Of a stretch of 43,024 bases of DNA, positions 32,367 to 41,000 are shown piece after piece; position 1 is the stretch's first letter, and every line of letters begins with the position of its first letter. Both the position numbers and the translations under genes were made by a program. The notes under the pieces were generated by a model. The model saw only the letters and a list, made by a program, of their open reading frames with translations, did no database searches and was not told the origin of the DNA. The DNA lies in contig CAZZBZ010000022.1 in NCBI GenBank assembly GCA_964653025.1, forward strand, positions 1 through 43,024, read 5' to 3'. The stretch is from JABWAM01 sp964653025. Its GTDB lineage: Bacteria > Verrucomicrobiota > Verrucomicrobiia > JABWAM01.

Positions 32367-33071
32367 ATGAGGACCTCAACCGTCATGATCGTGGATGACG
32401 ATCGGTTGATGGCCGATCTGCTGACGACCCGGCTCGGGCAGGAGCCCGGCCTCCGTGTGGTGGGCCGTGCGGGCGGGGTGGGGGAAGCCCTTCCCATGGC
32501 GGCCAGTACCAGGCCGGACCTCATCCTCCTCGACGTCGAGTTGCCCGGCGTAGATGGCCCGAGCATGGTCGCGGCGCTGCGCCGCAAGGCGCCCGGGGTG
32601 AGGATCGTCATCCTCTCGTCACACCACGATGCGTACACCATCTACCGCGTGACCCGGTCCAATGTGCAGGGCTACGTGGAGAAGCCCAACCCCATTGACG
32701 TCGTGGTGGAGGCGGTGCACCAAGTCCTGCGGGGGGGGGTCTTCTTTTCCCCTACGTTTCTTGAGATGAAGCGAACGCTTCTTGATGCCCCCGGGGCGTT
32801 TCACCGGGTCCTGAGCGAGCGGGAGCAGGAGGTGATGCGATGGGTGGTCGCGGGCATGAGCGACGCGAAGATTTCCGCGAAGCACGGAATTTCCATCCAG
32901 ACGGTTGCCGTGCATCGAAGGAACATCCGCCGAAAACTCTCCCTTCACTCCGACCGCGAAATGGTCGCCTACGCGCGGCGGTGGGGCATCCGGGTCATGG
33001 CCGGCCCGTCGAAGAAAAAGATGGCCGCGCCCCGGAGTGCAAAGCGTCGCGTTGGGGGCCGAGTGAAGTGA
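32367..33071 (+). CDS. NarL/LuxR-type response regulator
   Basis: A 234-residue regulator. The receiver domain has Asp10-Asp12 acidic residues, phospho-acceptor Asp56 (LLDVELPG), Ser84/Ser85 and Lys106 (VEKPN). The LuxR-type helix-turn-helix is LSEREQEVMRWVVAGMSDAKISAKHGISIQTVAVHRRNIRRKLSL (about 150-195). A basic 25-residue tail (PSKKKMAAPRSAKRRVGGRVK) is unusual for the family. It is encoded 10 bases after the isomerase gene and upstream of a receiver/kinase/regulator operon, from which a 152-base gap with the 16-bp operator separates it. It is a candidate binder of that operator. Confidence 0.92.
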   Translation: MRTSTVMIVDDDRLMADLLTTRLGQEPGLRVVGRAGGVGEALPMAASTRPDLILLDVELPGVDGPSMVAALRRKAPGVRIVILSSHHDAYTIYRVTRSNVQGYVEKPNPIDVVVEAVHQVLRGGVFFSPTFLEMKRTLLDAPGAFHRVLSEREQEVMRWVVAGMSDAKISAKHGISIQTVAVHRRNIRRKLSLHSDREMVAYARRWGIRVMAGPSKKKMAAPRSAKRRVGGRVK

Positions 33072-33127
33072 TCGAAGCCTCGGCGGAGGGAAGGGCGCGC
33101 GGCAAAGGTTTTTGCCCCGTTCTCACC

Positions 33128-33143
33128 TACCTCCACAAAGGTA
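33128..33143. promoter_or_regulatory. Shared 16-bp operator, copy 2
   Basis: TACCTCCACAAAGGTA, identical to copies 1 and 3, lies 80 bases upstream of the receiver gene that starts the two-component operon. Downstream, A-TCTG-ATTT-CTTG keeps the TCTG-N4-CTTG pattern of the other copies. Its position suggests autoregulation. Confidence 0.65.
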
Positions 33144-33223
33144 ATCTGATTTCTTGACGGTTCCGGATCCCCCGTCAGGGTTTACATCAATCGCAGCGAG
33201 TCGTTACCTAACCTTTTCTCGCC

Positions 33224-33769
33224 ATGCCAAGGATCTCGAAAAAGAAGATCGCCCCGGGCTCGTCCACGATCATGCTGGTGGACGACACTCCGGATAATCT
33301 CCGCCTCCTGGAAGACATGCTGCGCGTGCGGGGGGACCGTGTGCGCTCTTTTTTGAGCGGAAGCCTCGCGCTGGCGGCTGCCGCGAAAGAGGTCCCGGAT
33401 CTCGTGCTGCTCGATATTCACATGCCCGAGATGGATGGGTACGAGACGTGTCGGCGCTTCAAAGCGAACCCGCGCCTCGCCGCGATCCCGATCCTTTTTC
33501 TCAGCGCCCTCTTGAAGCCGTTCGACAAGGTCAAGGCGTTCCGGTGCGGGGGCGTGGACTACGTGACCAAGCCGTTCCAACTCCCGGAGGTGCTCGCTCG
33601 GATCGAGACCCATCTCAGGCTGGGGCGTCTCGAGGGGGAACTGCGACGGCAGAAAGCTCGTCTCGACAGGGAGGTTCGCTCGAAGACGAAGCGGATCCTG
33701 GGCCCGCGGACCGGGCGGAAGGACTGCGCCCGATTCGCGAGCCTGCTCGCGCAGCAGGATCCCAAATAG
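33224..33769 (+). CDS. Receiver-domain response regulator without output domain
   Basis: A 181-residue protein. The receiver (about residues 14-135) has Asp20/Asp21, phospho-acceptor Asp64 (VLLDIHMPEMDGYE), Ser94 and Lys116 (VTKPFQ), in the style of PleD/CheY-like receivers. After it comes a basic coiled coil (LRLGRLEGELRRQKARLDREVRSKTKR) and a short tail with no DNA-binding or GGDEF domain. It may act as a phosphate sink or relay protein, or control partners through the coil. It is the first gene of an operon with the kinase (39 bases downstream) and a further regulator. Confidence 0.88.
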   Translation: MPRISKKKIAPGSSTIMLVDDTPDNLRLLEDMLRVRGDRVRSFLSGSLALAAAAKEVPDLVLLDIHMPEMDGYETCRRFKANPRLAAIPILFLSALLKPFDKVKAFRCGGVDYVTKPFQLPEVLARIETHLRLGRLEGELRRQKARLDREVRSKTKRILGPRTGRKDCARFASLLAQQDPK

Positions 33770-33808
33770 AACGCTCTTCCGTGGGCGTTTTCCATCTTTG
33801 CGCGGCGC

Positions 33809-35668
33809 ATGACTAAACCTCTTTCGAGAGGCCTCGCCCTGGGCCTCGCCCTTTTTCTCGGCGCCCCCGCCCTCCGCGCCGGGGAGAACCTTGTCCTCAG
33901 GACGGAGGTTTTCGAGGATATTTCCGGGGCAAGGACGTTCGCCGAAGTCCTTCGATCTTCTCCGACGCCGTACACCGGAATATTGACCCGTGGTTATCGT
34001 TCCTCCGCATTCTGGATCCGGGTGACGCTGAAAACGCCCGCCGCCGCGCGGGAGGTGGTCCTGCGCGTGCGGCCCCAGTACCTGGACGAGATTGCCCTGT
34101 TCGATCCCGCGCATCCGGAGGCCCCGCCGGTGCTGGGCGGGGACCGCCACGCGCCGCCCCCGAACGCCCCTTCCTCGCTCTTTCACACCTGGACCGTCCC
34201 GACCCCGCGGGACGGGTGCCAATACTGGTTGCGCATCCGTGGAACGAGCGCGATCGCGGTCGACGTGCAGGCTTTGACACGGGAGGATGCGTTTCACGTG
34301 GAGCAGGACGTGGGGTTCCTTTATGCCCTCTACTTGGGTTTTCTGGCGTTCGCCATCGTCTGGGCGGCGTTCACGTATTTCGCGCACCGCGATGGACTGG
34401 TGGGCATCTTCATGGTCCAGCAGCTTTGCACGGCCGTTCAGTTTCTCCTGGTGTTTGGCTTCGTTCGCCACAGCTTCCCGGGGTACGCGGATTCGGGGGC
34501 GCTGGATTTCGTCACCAACGGGTTCATCCTTGCGCTGACGTTGACCGGGCTTTGGTTTCATCTTGCGCTCCTGCGTCTTCATCGGGCGAGCCGCTGGGGA
34601 CTCCTTCTGATCTATTTCGCGATGGCCTTCTTTGTGCCTGAAATGGCGCTGCTCGTGAAGGGGAGGGTCAGGGAGGCGCTCCACCTGAACATGGGTCTGG
34701 CCACGCTGGTTGGGCCCCTGCTCTTCGCGGTCTCCCTGAGCGTTCCCCGCAGGATTCACCTCCGCGAATATCCCCAGTGCTTTCCCCGGGGCATCCTGAT
34801 CGCGATCTACGGGCTTTTCATGGTGATGCTTCTCCTGATGTGCCTGCCCGCCCTGGGATTCCTTCGCAACAATGAGATCCTGATGCATGGCTATGTCCTC
34901 CATAACGTGCTGATCGGGATGATCATGCTGGGGTTTCTGCAGTGGCGTACCGTGAACGTTGCGCGAATGCGGGTGCGCCGGATGTACAAGGCCGAGCTGC
35001 TGCGCCACCAGGTGGCCTTCCAGGGCCGGCGCATCACGGAGCTGCGACAGCTCATGTCCATGCTGGCCCATGAGATGAAGAACTCACTTTCCGTCATGAG
35101 CATGGTCTCGAGCGCCCGAGAGTTTACGTCCGAGATGCGACGGTGCGCGCAAATCGCCGTCTCCGACATGAATGGCATCGTCGAGCGATCTCTCAAGGCG
35201 TTCCAGGTCGAGGAAGGCCTTACTGTCGAGATCGGTCCCTGCGACCTGCACGCGGAACTCGACCTGCTCCGCAGTTTGGACGCGGGGAAACGCCTCCGTG
35301 TGACGGTCGATCGGATGGATGGGTTTCGGACGGATGTCGGGCTCTTCCGCGTGCTTCTGGGCAACCTGGTCGAGAACGCCCTCAAATATGGCGCGCCCGA
35401 TCAGCCCGTATTTTTAGTCATCAGGCGGGACGCGCGCGACGGGAAACGCGGGGTGGATTTTTGCGTTTCCAACGCGCCGGGTGAGATGGGGATGCCCGAC
35501 CCAAAAAGGGTGTTTGAAAAATTCTATCGTACCCCGGGTGCCCGACGATTTCCCGGTGCGGGCCTGGGCCTGTTCCTGGTCCAAAACATTACCCGACGGA
35601 TGGGCGGCTCCCTCGAATACCGCCCCGAGGCGGGGATGGTACATTTCTGCATCTGGCTGCCGGAGTGA
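33809..35668 (+). CDS. 7TMR-DISM-type sensor histidine kinase
   Basis: A 619-residue sensor. The signal peptide (LALGLALFLGAPALRA) precedes a periplasmic domain (about 26-160) of the 7TMR-DISM extracellular-2 type, with YRSSAFWIRVTLKT and LRVRPQYLDEIALF. Seven membrane helices follow at about 168-380. The kinase core has His421 in LMSMLAHEMKNSLSVM, the N-box GNLVENALKYG (518-528) and the G2 box GAGLGLFLV (583-591). DISM domains are thought to sense carbohydrate or cell-envelope ligands. The stop codon lies 5 bases before the next regulator's ATG. Together with the receiver and the LuxR-type regulator it forms a complete phosphorelay set. Confidence 0.92.
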   Translation: MTKPLSRGLALGLALFLGAPALRAGENLVLRTEVFEDISGARTFAEVLRSSPTPYTGILTRGYRSSAFWIRVTLKTPAAAREVVLRVRPQYLDEIALFDPAHPEAPPVLGGDRHAPPPNAPSSLFHTWTVPTPRDGCQYWLRIRGTSAIAVDVQALTREDAFHVEQDVGFLYALYLGFLAFAIVWAAFTYFAHRDGLVGIFMVQQLCTAVQFLLVFGFVRHSFPGYADSGALDFVTNGFILALTLTGLWFHLALLRLHRASRWGLLLIYFAMAFFVPEMALLVKGRVREALHLNMGLATLVGPLLFAVSLSVPRRIHLREYPQCFPRGILIAIYGLFMVMLLLMCLPALGFLRNNEILMHGYVLHNVLIGMIMLGFLQWRTVNVARMRVRRMYKAELLRHQVAFQGRRITELRQLMSMLAHEMKNSLSVMSMVSSAREFTSEMRRCAQIAVSDMNGIVERSLKAFQVEEGLTVEIGPCDLHAELDLLRSLDAGKRLRVTVDRMDGFRTDVGLFRVLLGNLVENALKYGAPDQPVFLVIRRDARDGKRGVDFCVSNAPGEMGMPDPKRVFEKFYRTPGARRFPGAGLGLFLVQNITRRMGGSLEYRPEAGMVHFCIWLPE

Positions 35669-35673
35669 ACCCC

Positions 35674-36264
35674 ATGGCCGATCCCCTGGACATCGTGGTG
35701 GTGGAGGACAACGATATCCTCCGTGGTGTGACCGTAGAGGCCCTTTGCCAGAGCGGGCATCGCGCCCGGGGCGTGGACTCGGCGGAGAAGCTCGGCTTGC
35801 TCGACCGGCTCGACGCCGTCCGGGTGTTCATCATCGACCTGAACCTGCCCGGGGAGGATGGCCTGAGCCTCACCCGCCGCCTCCGCGTCCGCATGCCGCG
35901 GGCGGGGATCATCATGGTGACGGCCCGCACCACCGGGCAGGACCAGGTGGAGGGCTATCAGACCGGCGCGGACATTTATCTCACCAAGCCGGTCTCCGCG
36001 ACCACGCTCTTGTCGGCGGTCGACGCCCTGGCCCGGCGCCTGGAGTCGGGCGGGAAGCCGCTGCAGAGGTCCGTGCTGGATGAACTCCCGCCCCGGTTGC
36101 GCGAGATCGCGGAACTGCTTGTGGACAGCGGGCTGAGCTACAAGGAAATCGCGGCGCGGTTGGAGGTGGGCGAGGGGACCGTCCGCCGCCACGTGGAGCG
36201 GCTGTATCGCCGCCTCGGGGTGTCCTCCCGCGCCGAGCTGTCCTCCCGTTTGCGGGCGCCCTGA
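35674..36264 (+). CDS. LuxR-type helix-turn-helix response regulator
   Basis: A 196-residue protein. The receiver has Glu11/Asp12, phospho-acceptor Asp55 (FIIDLNLPGEDG), a T-A-R-T segment and Lys in YLTKPVS. A compact HTH follows (LPPRLREIAELLVDSGLSYKEIAARLEVGEGTVRRHVERLYRRLGV). I prefer the ATG at 35674 because GGAG sits about 9 bases upstream; an in-frame GTG at 35665 overlapping the kinase stop is an alternative. It is the terminal gene of the kinase operon, probably the kinase's transcriptional output and a candidate binder of the 16-bp operator. Confidence 0.9.
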   Translation: MADPLDIVVVEDNDILRGVTVEALCQSGHRARGVDSAEKLGLLDRLDAVRVFIIDLNLPGEDGLSLTRRLRVRMPRAGIIMVTARTTGQDQVEGYQTGADIYLTKPVSATTLLSAVDALARRLESGGKPLQRSVLDELPPRLREIAELLVDSGLSYKEIAARLEVGEGTVRRHVERLYRRLGVSSRAELSSRLRAP

Positions 36265-36281
36265 TCCCGCCGTAGCGCAGG

Positions 36282-36565
36282 GGCGTCAAGCGAAGGGTTC
36301 AAGAGTTGAGATGACCCACGGAGGGCAAACCGAGGGCAGAACCGAGGGCCGAATACGGTGAGCACCGACTCTGGTCGGGGCGCGTATTCGGTCTGTTCAT
36401 CCCGTTCCTCTTTGCGATCTTTGCGTCCGCCTCAGGCGGATTGCGCGAGAACTCTTTGCTCCCCGGTCCTCCCCCTTCTCCCTCTCCGCTCGGAACCTCG
36501 GACTGCTCACCGTGACCTCCGTGGGTAAATCTGGTTCGGTTCTTTCGCTTGACGTGCCCGTCTCA
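36282..36565. mobile_element. Hairpin element copy D (inverted)
   Basis: This fills most of the 494-base gap before the small PEP-CTERM gene. Bases 36282-36356 are the reverse complement of 37735-37809 in copy C with about 3 differences in 75. Next comes a hairpin GAATACGG...CCGAC-TCTG-GTCGG...CGTATTC, then the inverted module containing CCGCCTCAGGCGG and TCCGCTCGGAACCTCGG, ending near GTGGGTAAATCTGG. The rest of the gap (36566-36758) contains the 28-bp palindrome and a gene leader. Non-coding. Confidence 0.72.
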
Positions 36566-36661
36566 TAGCGGCGCGGGGGCAGCATGGCCAACTTCCGTAG
36601 GGGGGGTGGCGAAGGGGAATGGGTCGAATCCCAGGAAAAGAAACCCTTCGCCCCCTTTCGC

Positions 36662-36689
36662 GGGAGTTGTGCATTTTTGCACAATTCCC
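36662..36689. promoter_or_regulatory. 12-4-12 palindrome, copy 1
   Basis: Arms GGGAGTTGTGCA and TGCACAATTCCC flank TTTT, with one mismatch. The site is followed by CCAAGACGGCGTTCCCGTG. It ends 69 bases before the PEP-CTERM start at 36759. The same palindrome, perfect, occurs at 37871. Confidence 0.6.
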
Positions 36690-36758
36690 AAGACGGCGTT
36701 CCCGTGTTCAAATCCCCCCTGCTGTGCGGAATGCCACCCCTCCTTCTCAGCGATCAAC

Positions 36759-37403
36759 ATGAAAAAAAGCCTCCTCACCCTCGCCGCCCTCACCCTTTTG
36801 ATGCCTCTCGCGCTCCGCGCGCAGATGAGCCAGACGAACAGCTTCTCGGGCACGCCGAACTTCTCGGGTACGCTCGTCTTCGATAAACTCAATGCGGCCG
36901 CGGCAGGGTGGACCGTCACTCAGGTGGTGGTCACCTCCACCATGAGCATTGACGGGTTCTCGCTCACGGTGAGCAACGTGGGTGCGGTCAATGCAACGCT
37001 CGATGAATATGCATTTGGGGCAAGGAACCGGGTCATCATTACGCCCATCGGCGCAACGAATACCCTGATTGCAACGGACACAGGCACCCCCGGTACGGTG
37101 ATTGCTCCAGGTGCAAAAATAACGGTCAATGGTACCCACCAGCAGGCTAGTCACACATGGACGATTACCGATTCAAGCCAGGTCAGCCAGTTTCTGGGAA
37201 CGGGGACGTTCACTGCAGATTATTACGCTGCCCAGACCAAGACGGTCTCCACCACTGGTTCCACCCAGGACACGGTAAACCCCAGCACCTCCTGGGGAAG
37301 CGTCATCGTGAACTTCTTCTATGCGATCCCCGAGCCCTCGACCTGGGCCATGATCGGGGTCGCGTCGCTGATGTTCCTGGTGCTGAAGCGCCGGCGGGCG
37401 TAG
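36759..37403 (+). CDS. PEP-CTERM protein, choice-of-anchor-E-like
   Basis: A 214-residue secreted protein. The signal peptide is MKKSLLTLAALTLLMPLALRA, and the PEP-CTERM tail is IPEPSTWAMIGVASLMFLVLKRRRA from residue 190. The mature part (SGTLVFDKLNAAAAGWTVTQVVVTSTMSIDGF to FLGTGTFTADYYAAQ) has the layout of choice-of-anchor E domains: a leading F-D segment, a beta-rich middle with conserved N, and a G-T-G-T-F strand near the end. This is a moderate match from memory, not a search. The gene is bracketed by inverted hairpin elements D and C, and its upstream palindrome is shared with the giant PEP-CTERM gene. The ATG lacks a Shine-Dalgarno. Confidence 0.85.
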   Translation: MKKSLLTLAALTLLMPLALRAQMSQTNSFSGTPNFSGTLVFDKLNAAAAGWTVTQVVVTSTMSIDGFSLTVSNVGAVNATLDEYAFGARNRVIITPIGATNTLIATDTGTPGTVIAPGAKITVNGTHQQASHTWTITDSSQVSQFLGTGTFTADYYAAQTKTVSTTGSTQDTVNPSTSWGSVIVNFFYAIPEPSTWAMIGVASLMFLVLKRRRA

Positions 37404-37407
37404 CGGC

Positions 37408-37809
37408 TGTTTTCGGCTCCTCACGACTTTCAGTGGGTCGTGAAGTTGGGACGCCCGTCTCAAGCAGGCAAAAACTCGGATTCGGATTTTCCCACGGAGG
37501 TCACGGAGGGGAGGCCGAGGTGCCGAGCGGAGAAGACGGAGGACGGAAGAATTCTCGCGCAATCCGCCTGAGGCGGACGCAAAGAGCGCAAAGGGGAGCG
37601 GGATGAACAGACCGAATACGCGCGCCAACTGGAGTTGTCGCTCGCCGTATTCGGCCTGCCTTCGCCGGGAGGCGGATCGGGAACTCCAAACAAGGGAGCC
37701 GAATACGGTGAGGCCCGATGCCCCATCGGACCGCGTATTCGGCCCTCGGTTCTGCCCTCGGTTTGCCCTCCGTGGGTAATCTCAACTCTTGAACCCTTAG
37801 CGTGACGCC
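37408..37809. mobile_element. Hairpin element copy C
   Basis: It begins 5 bases after the PEP-CTERM stop codon and occupies most of the 647-base gap. The first 55 bases (37408-37462) are identical to 42970-43024. They include the hairpin TCACGAC-N9-GTCGTGA. The body matches copies A and B (CCGCCTGAGGCGG, two GAATACG/CGTATTC hairpins, CCGAT-GCCCC-ATCGG), and the right end is the inverted partner of copy D. The remaining 37810-38050 contains the 12-4-12 palindrome and 16-bp operator copy 3. Confidence 0.75.
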
Positions 37810-37870
37810 AATGGTCGGATGTACGGGGAAGGGGGGGTGCCATTCTGACTCCTTGGTTTCTCCCCTTTGA

Positions 37871-37898
37871 GGGAATTGTGCATTTTTGCACAATTCCC
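37871..37898. promoter_or_regulatory. 12-4-12 palindrome, copy 2
   Basis: The arms GGGAATTGTGCA and TGCACAATTCCC are perfect around TTTT. The following CCAGGTTGGCGGTTCCGTG resembles the sequence after copy 1, so the homology extends over about 45 bases. It lies 78 bases upstream of the 16-bp operator and 152 bases upstream of the giant PEP-CTERM gene. Confidence 0.65.
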
Positions 37899-37975
37899 AG
37901 GTTGGCGGTTCCGTGCTCTTATCTGGAAAGCCGTCGGCTCCGCTCAAATCCTGCGAGATTTCTGAAAAATTGGGA

Positions 37976-37991
37976 TACCTCCACAAAGGTA
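37976..37991. promoter_or_regulatory. Shared 16-bp operator, copy 3
   Basis: TACCTCCACAAAGGTA followed by TTCTGAACGCTTGGG, matching copy 1 almost base for base. It lies 59 bases upstream of the giant PEP-CTERM gene start at 38051. Confidence 0.68.
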
Positions 37992-38050
37992 TTCTGAACG
38001 CTTGGGAAAACGCGTGACTTGAGGAGGATCGACGCCGGACAGAATCCCCC

Positions 38051-41000
38051 ATGAAAAACCTCCCCCTTTTGGCGCGTCACGTCGCGCTCTCCTTCCTTGC
38101 CGCGGGGCTCGTTCTCGCTGCGGCCCCCGTCCTCCGTGCCCAGAACAACACGACGACCACCCTCGGCACGACCCTCAATAACGGCGGCGCCAGCTACTTC
38201 GTCGGCAACACCGGCACCAACAACACGCTGGTCATCACCAATGGCGCCGTGCTGTACAATGTCCAGAATGGCCAGATCGGCGCCGCCGTCGGCGGTAATT
38301 TTAACGCCGCGACCATTACCGGTAACGGCTCGGTCTGGTCGAACAACAACGATGCTGCCGTCGGTTTCAGCGGCTTCGGCAACACGCTGACCATCGCCAA
38401 TGGCGGCAAACTGTACAACGGCATCTTCGGCTTCGTCGGCGGTTATGCCTCCGCCAGCAATAACACCGCCCTCGTTACCGGCCCCGGCTCCACGTGGACC
38501 AGCAGCAACACCCTCTTCGTCGGTTTCCTCAGCTCCGGTAACACGCTCACCGTCACCAACAGTGGCGCGGTGATCGCCAATACCGACCTGGCCATCAGCG
38601 CCAACGCGGGCGCCTCCAACAACGTCGTAAACGTGAACGGCGGCCAGCTCACCGTCACCAACGGCACGCTGTGGGTGGACCAAGCCGGCGCCAGCGGCTC
38701 CGGCACGCTGAACCTCAACGGCGGCACCGTGCTGGCCAAGCAGTTGACCACGACCCACGCCAACGGCGTCATCAACCTCAACAGTGGCACGCTCATCTCC
38801 TCGGGCACGACCTACAGCAACGGCACGGCGTTCGCCGTCGGGGCCGACGGCGGCATTGGCACCTTCATTGCCAACGGCGGCACCCACGCTTTCCAAAGCG
38901 AACTCTATGTCGGCGGCAACCAGAATCACGGCAGCGCCGGCAACACGCTCACCATCAGCAACGGTGCCACCGTGCTGAGTACCGCCGCCAACATCGGCTG
39001 GGATGCTGTCGCCGACAACAACATCGTCACCGTCACCGGCTCCGGCTCCGTCTGGAATAACAGCAGTTGGCTTGCCGTCGGCATCTATAGTTCCAGCAAC
39101 ACGCTGACCATCGCCAACGGCGGCAAGGTGTATGCGGGCAGCGACGGCATCATCGGCGACGCCGCCGGCGCCAACAACAATGCCGCCCTCGTCACCGGCA
39201 CCGGCTCCGTCTGGAGCAACGCCGCCCACCTCTACGTCGGCAACAACGGCGTCGGCAACAGCCTGACCATCTCCAACGGTGGCGTGGTGAATAACACCCT
39301 CGCCGGTTTGATCGGCTACGGTTCTGCCGCCAGCAACAACACCGTCCTCGTCACCGGCGCCGGTTCCACTTGGAATAACCGCGACATCCTCACCGTCGGC
39401 AATAACGGCTCCGGCAACCGCCTGACCCTCACCAACGGCGGCGCGATCACCGTCGGCGGCAACATGTACATCAGCGCCCTCACCGGCGCCTCCAACAACG
39501 TGCTGAACATGAACGGCGGCCAGATTACTGTCGCCAACGGCACGCTGTGGGTGAACCCGGCCGGCGCCAGCGGCTCCGGCACGCTGAACCTCAACGGCGG
39601 CACCGTGATGGTCAAGCAGTTGACCACCACCAACGCCAACGGCGTCATCAACTTCTCCGGCGGCACGATCATCTCCCAAGGCACCACCGTCAGCAACGGC
39701 GCGAACTTCTACATTGGCGAAACCGGCGGCAGCTCCACATTCATCGCCAACGGCGGGACCCACACCTTCCAAAGCGGTCTTCACGTCGGCTGGTACACTT
39801 CCGCTAACACGCTGCTCATCACCAATGGCGCCAAGGTTTTCAACAACCGCAGCTACATCGGCCAGAATTATGGCGCCAGTAATAATGCCGTTACCGTCAC
39901 CGGTACCGGTTCCGTCTGGTCCAATTCCGACACCCTCACTGTCGGCTTCTACGGCTCCAGCAACACGCTAACGATTGCCGCCAGCGCCACCGTCTTCAAT
40001 ACTGTCGGCACCATCGGCAACACCGGCACCAACAACGCCGTCACCGTCACCGGTGCTGGCTCCGTCTGGAGCAACAGCAGCCTCCTCTACGTCGGCAACG
40101 GCGGTGTCGGCAACACGCTGACCATCACCAATGGCGGTAAGGTGTTCAACACCATCGGCCAAATCGGCGCTGGCTCCGGGGCCAACAACAACACAGCCAC
40201 CGTCACCGGCACCAACTCCGTCTGGTACGGCGGCGAACTCCGCATGGGTGTGAACGGTTCCGGCAACACGCTGACCATCGCCAACGGCGGCACCGTCTTC
40301 GACACCTACGGCTTTGTCGGTCAACAAATTCAATCCAGTAACAACACCGCCACCGTCACCGGCGCCGGTTCCGTCTGGTCCAATCTCAACGATCTCTCCG
40401 TCGGCCTCTATGGTTCCGCTAACCGCCTGACCATCACCAACGGCGGCGCGGTGAGCGTCGGCGGCGCCCTAAATATCAGCGCCAGAGACGGTGCCTCCAA
40501 CAACGTGGTGAACATCAGCAGCGGCCAGCTCACCGTGACCAACGGCACGCTGTGGGTGAACCCGGCCGGCGCCAACGGCTCCGGCACGTTGAACATCAAC
40601 GGCGGTACCGTGCTGGTCAAGCAACTGACCACCACCGCCACTAACGGCGTCATCAACTTCAACGGCGGCACGATCAACTCCCAAGGCACGACCATCAGCA
40701 ACGGCGCCACCTACTTCGTCATCGGCAACACCGGCGGCAACGCGACCTTCATCGCCAACGGCGGCACCCACACCTTCCAGACGAGTCTTTACGTCGGTAA
40801 AGACGGCAGCAGCGGCAACACGCTGCTCATCACCAACGCCGCCACCGTCTTCAACACGTACAACGGTGAACTCGGCTCCGGCTCCAGCTCCACCAACAAC
40901 ACCGCCCTCGTCACCGGTGCCGGCTCCGTCTGGACCAACGCCGCCAACTTCGTCGTCGGCCGCAGCTCGGGTAACTCGGTCACCATCGCCAACGGCGGCG

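Noticed and set aside
33102..33117. GGCAAAGG-TT-TTTGCC hairpin after the regulator at 32367 as an intrinsic terminator
   Set aside because: The stem is only about six pairs and no T-run follows; support is too weak to list.
36530..36560. Weak match of the 16-bp operator (GACCTCCGTGGGTAAATCTGG) in element D
   Set aside because: The spacing between arms differs and the sequence is part of the mobile element body, so it is more likely coincidental than a fourth operator.
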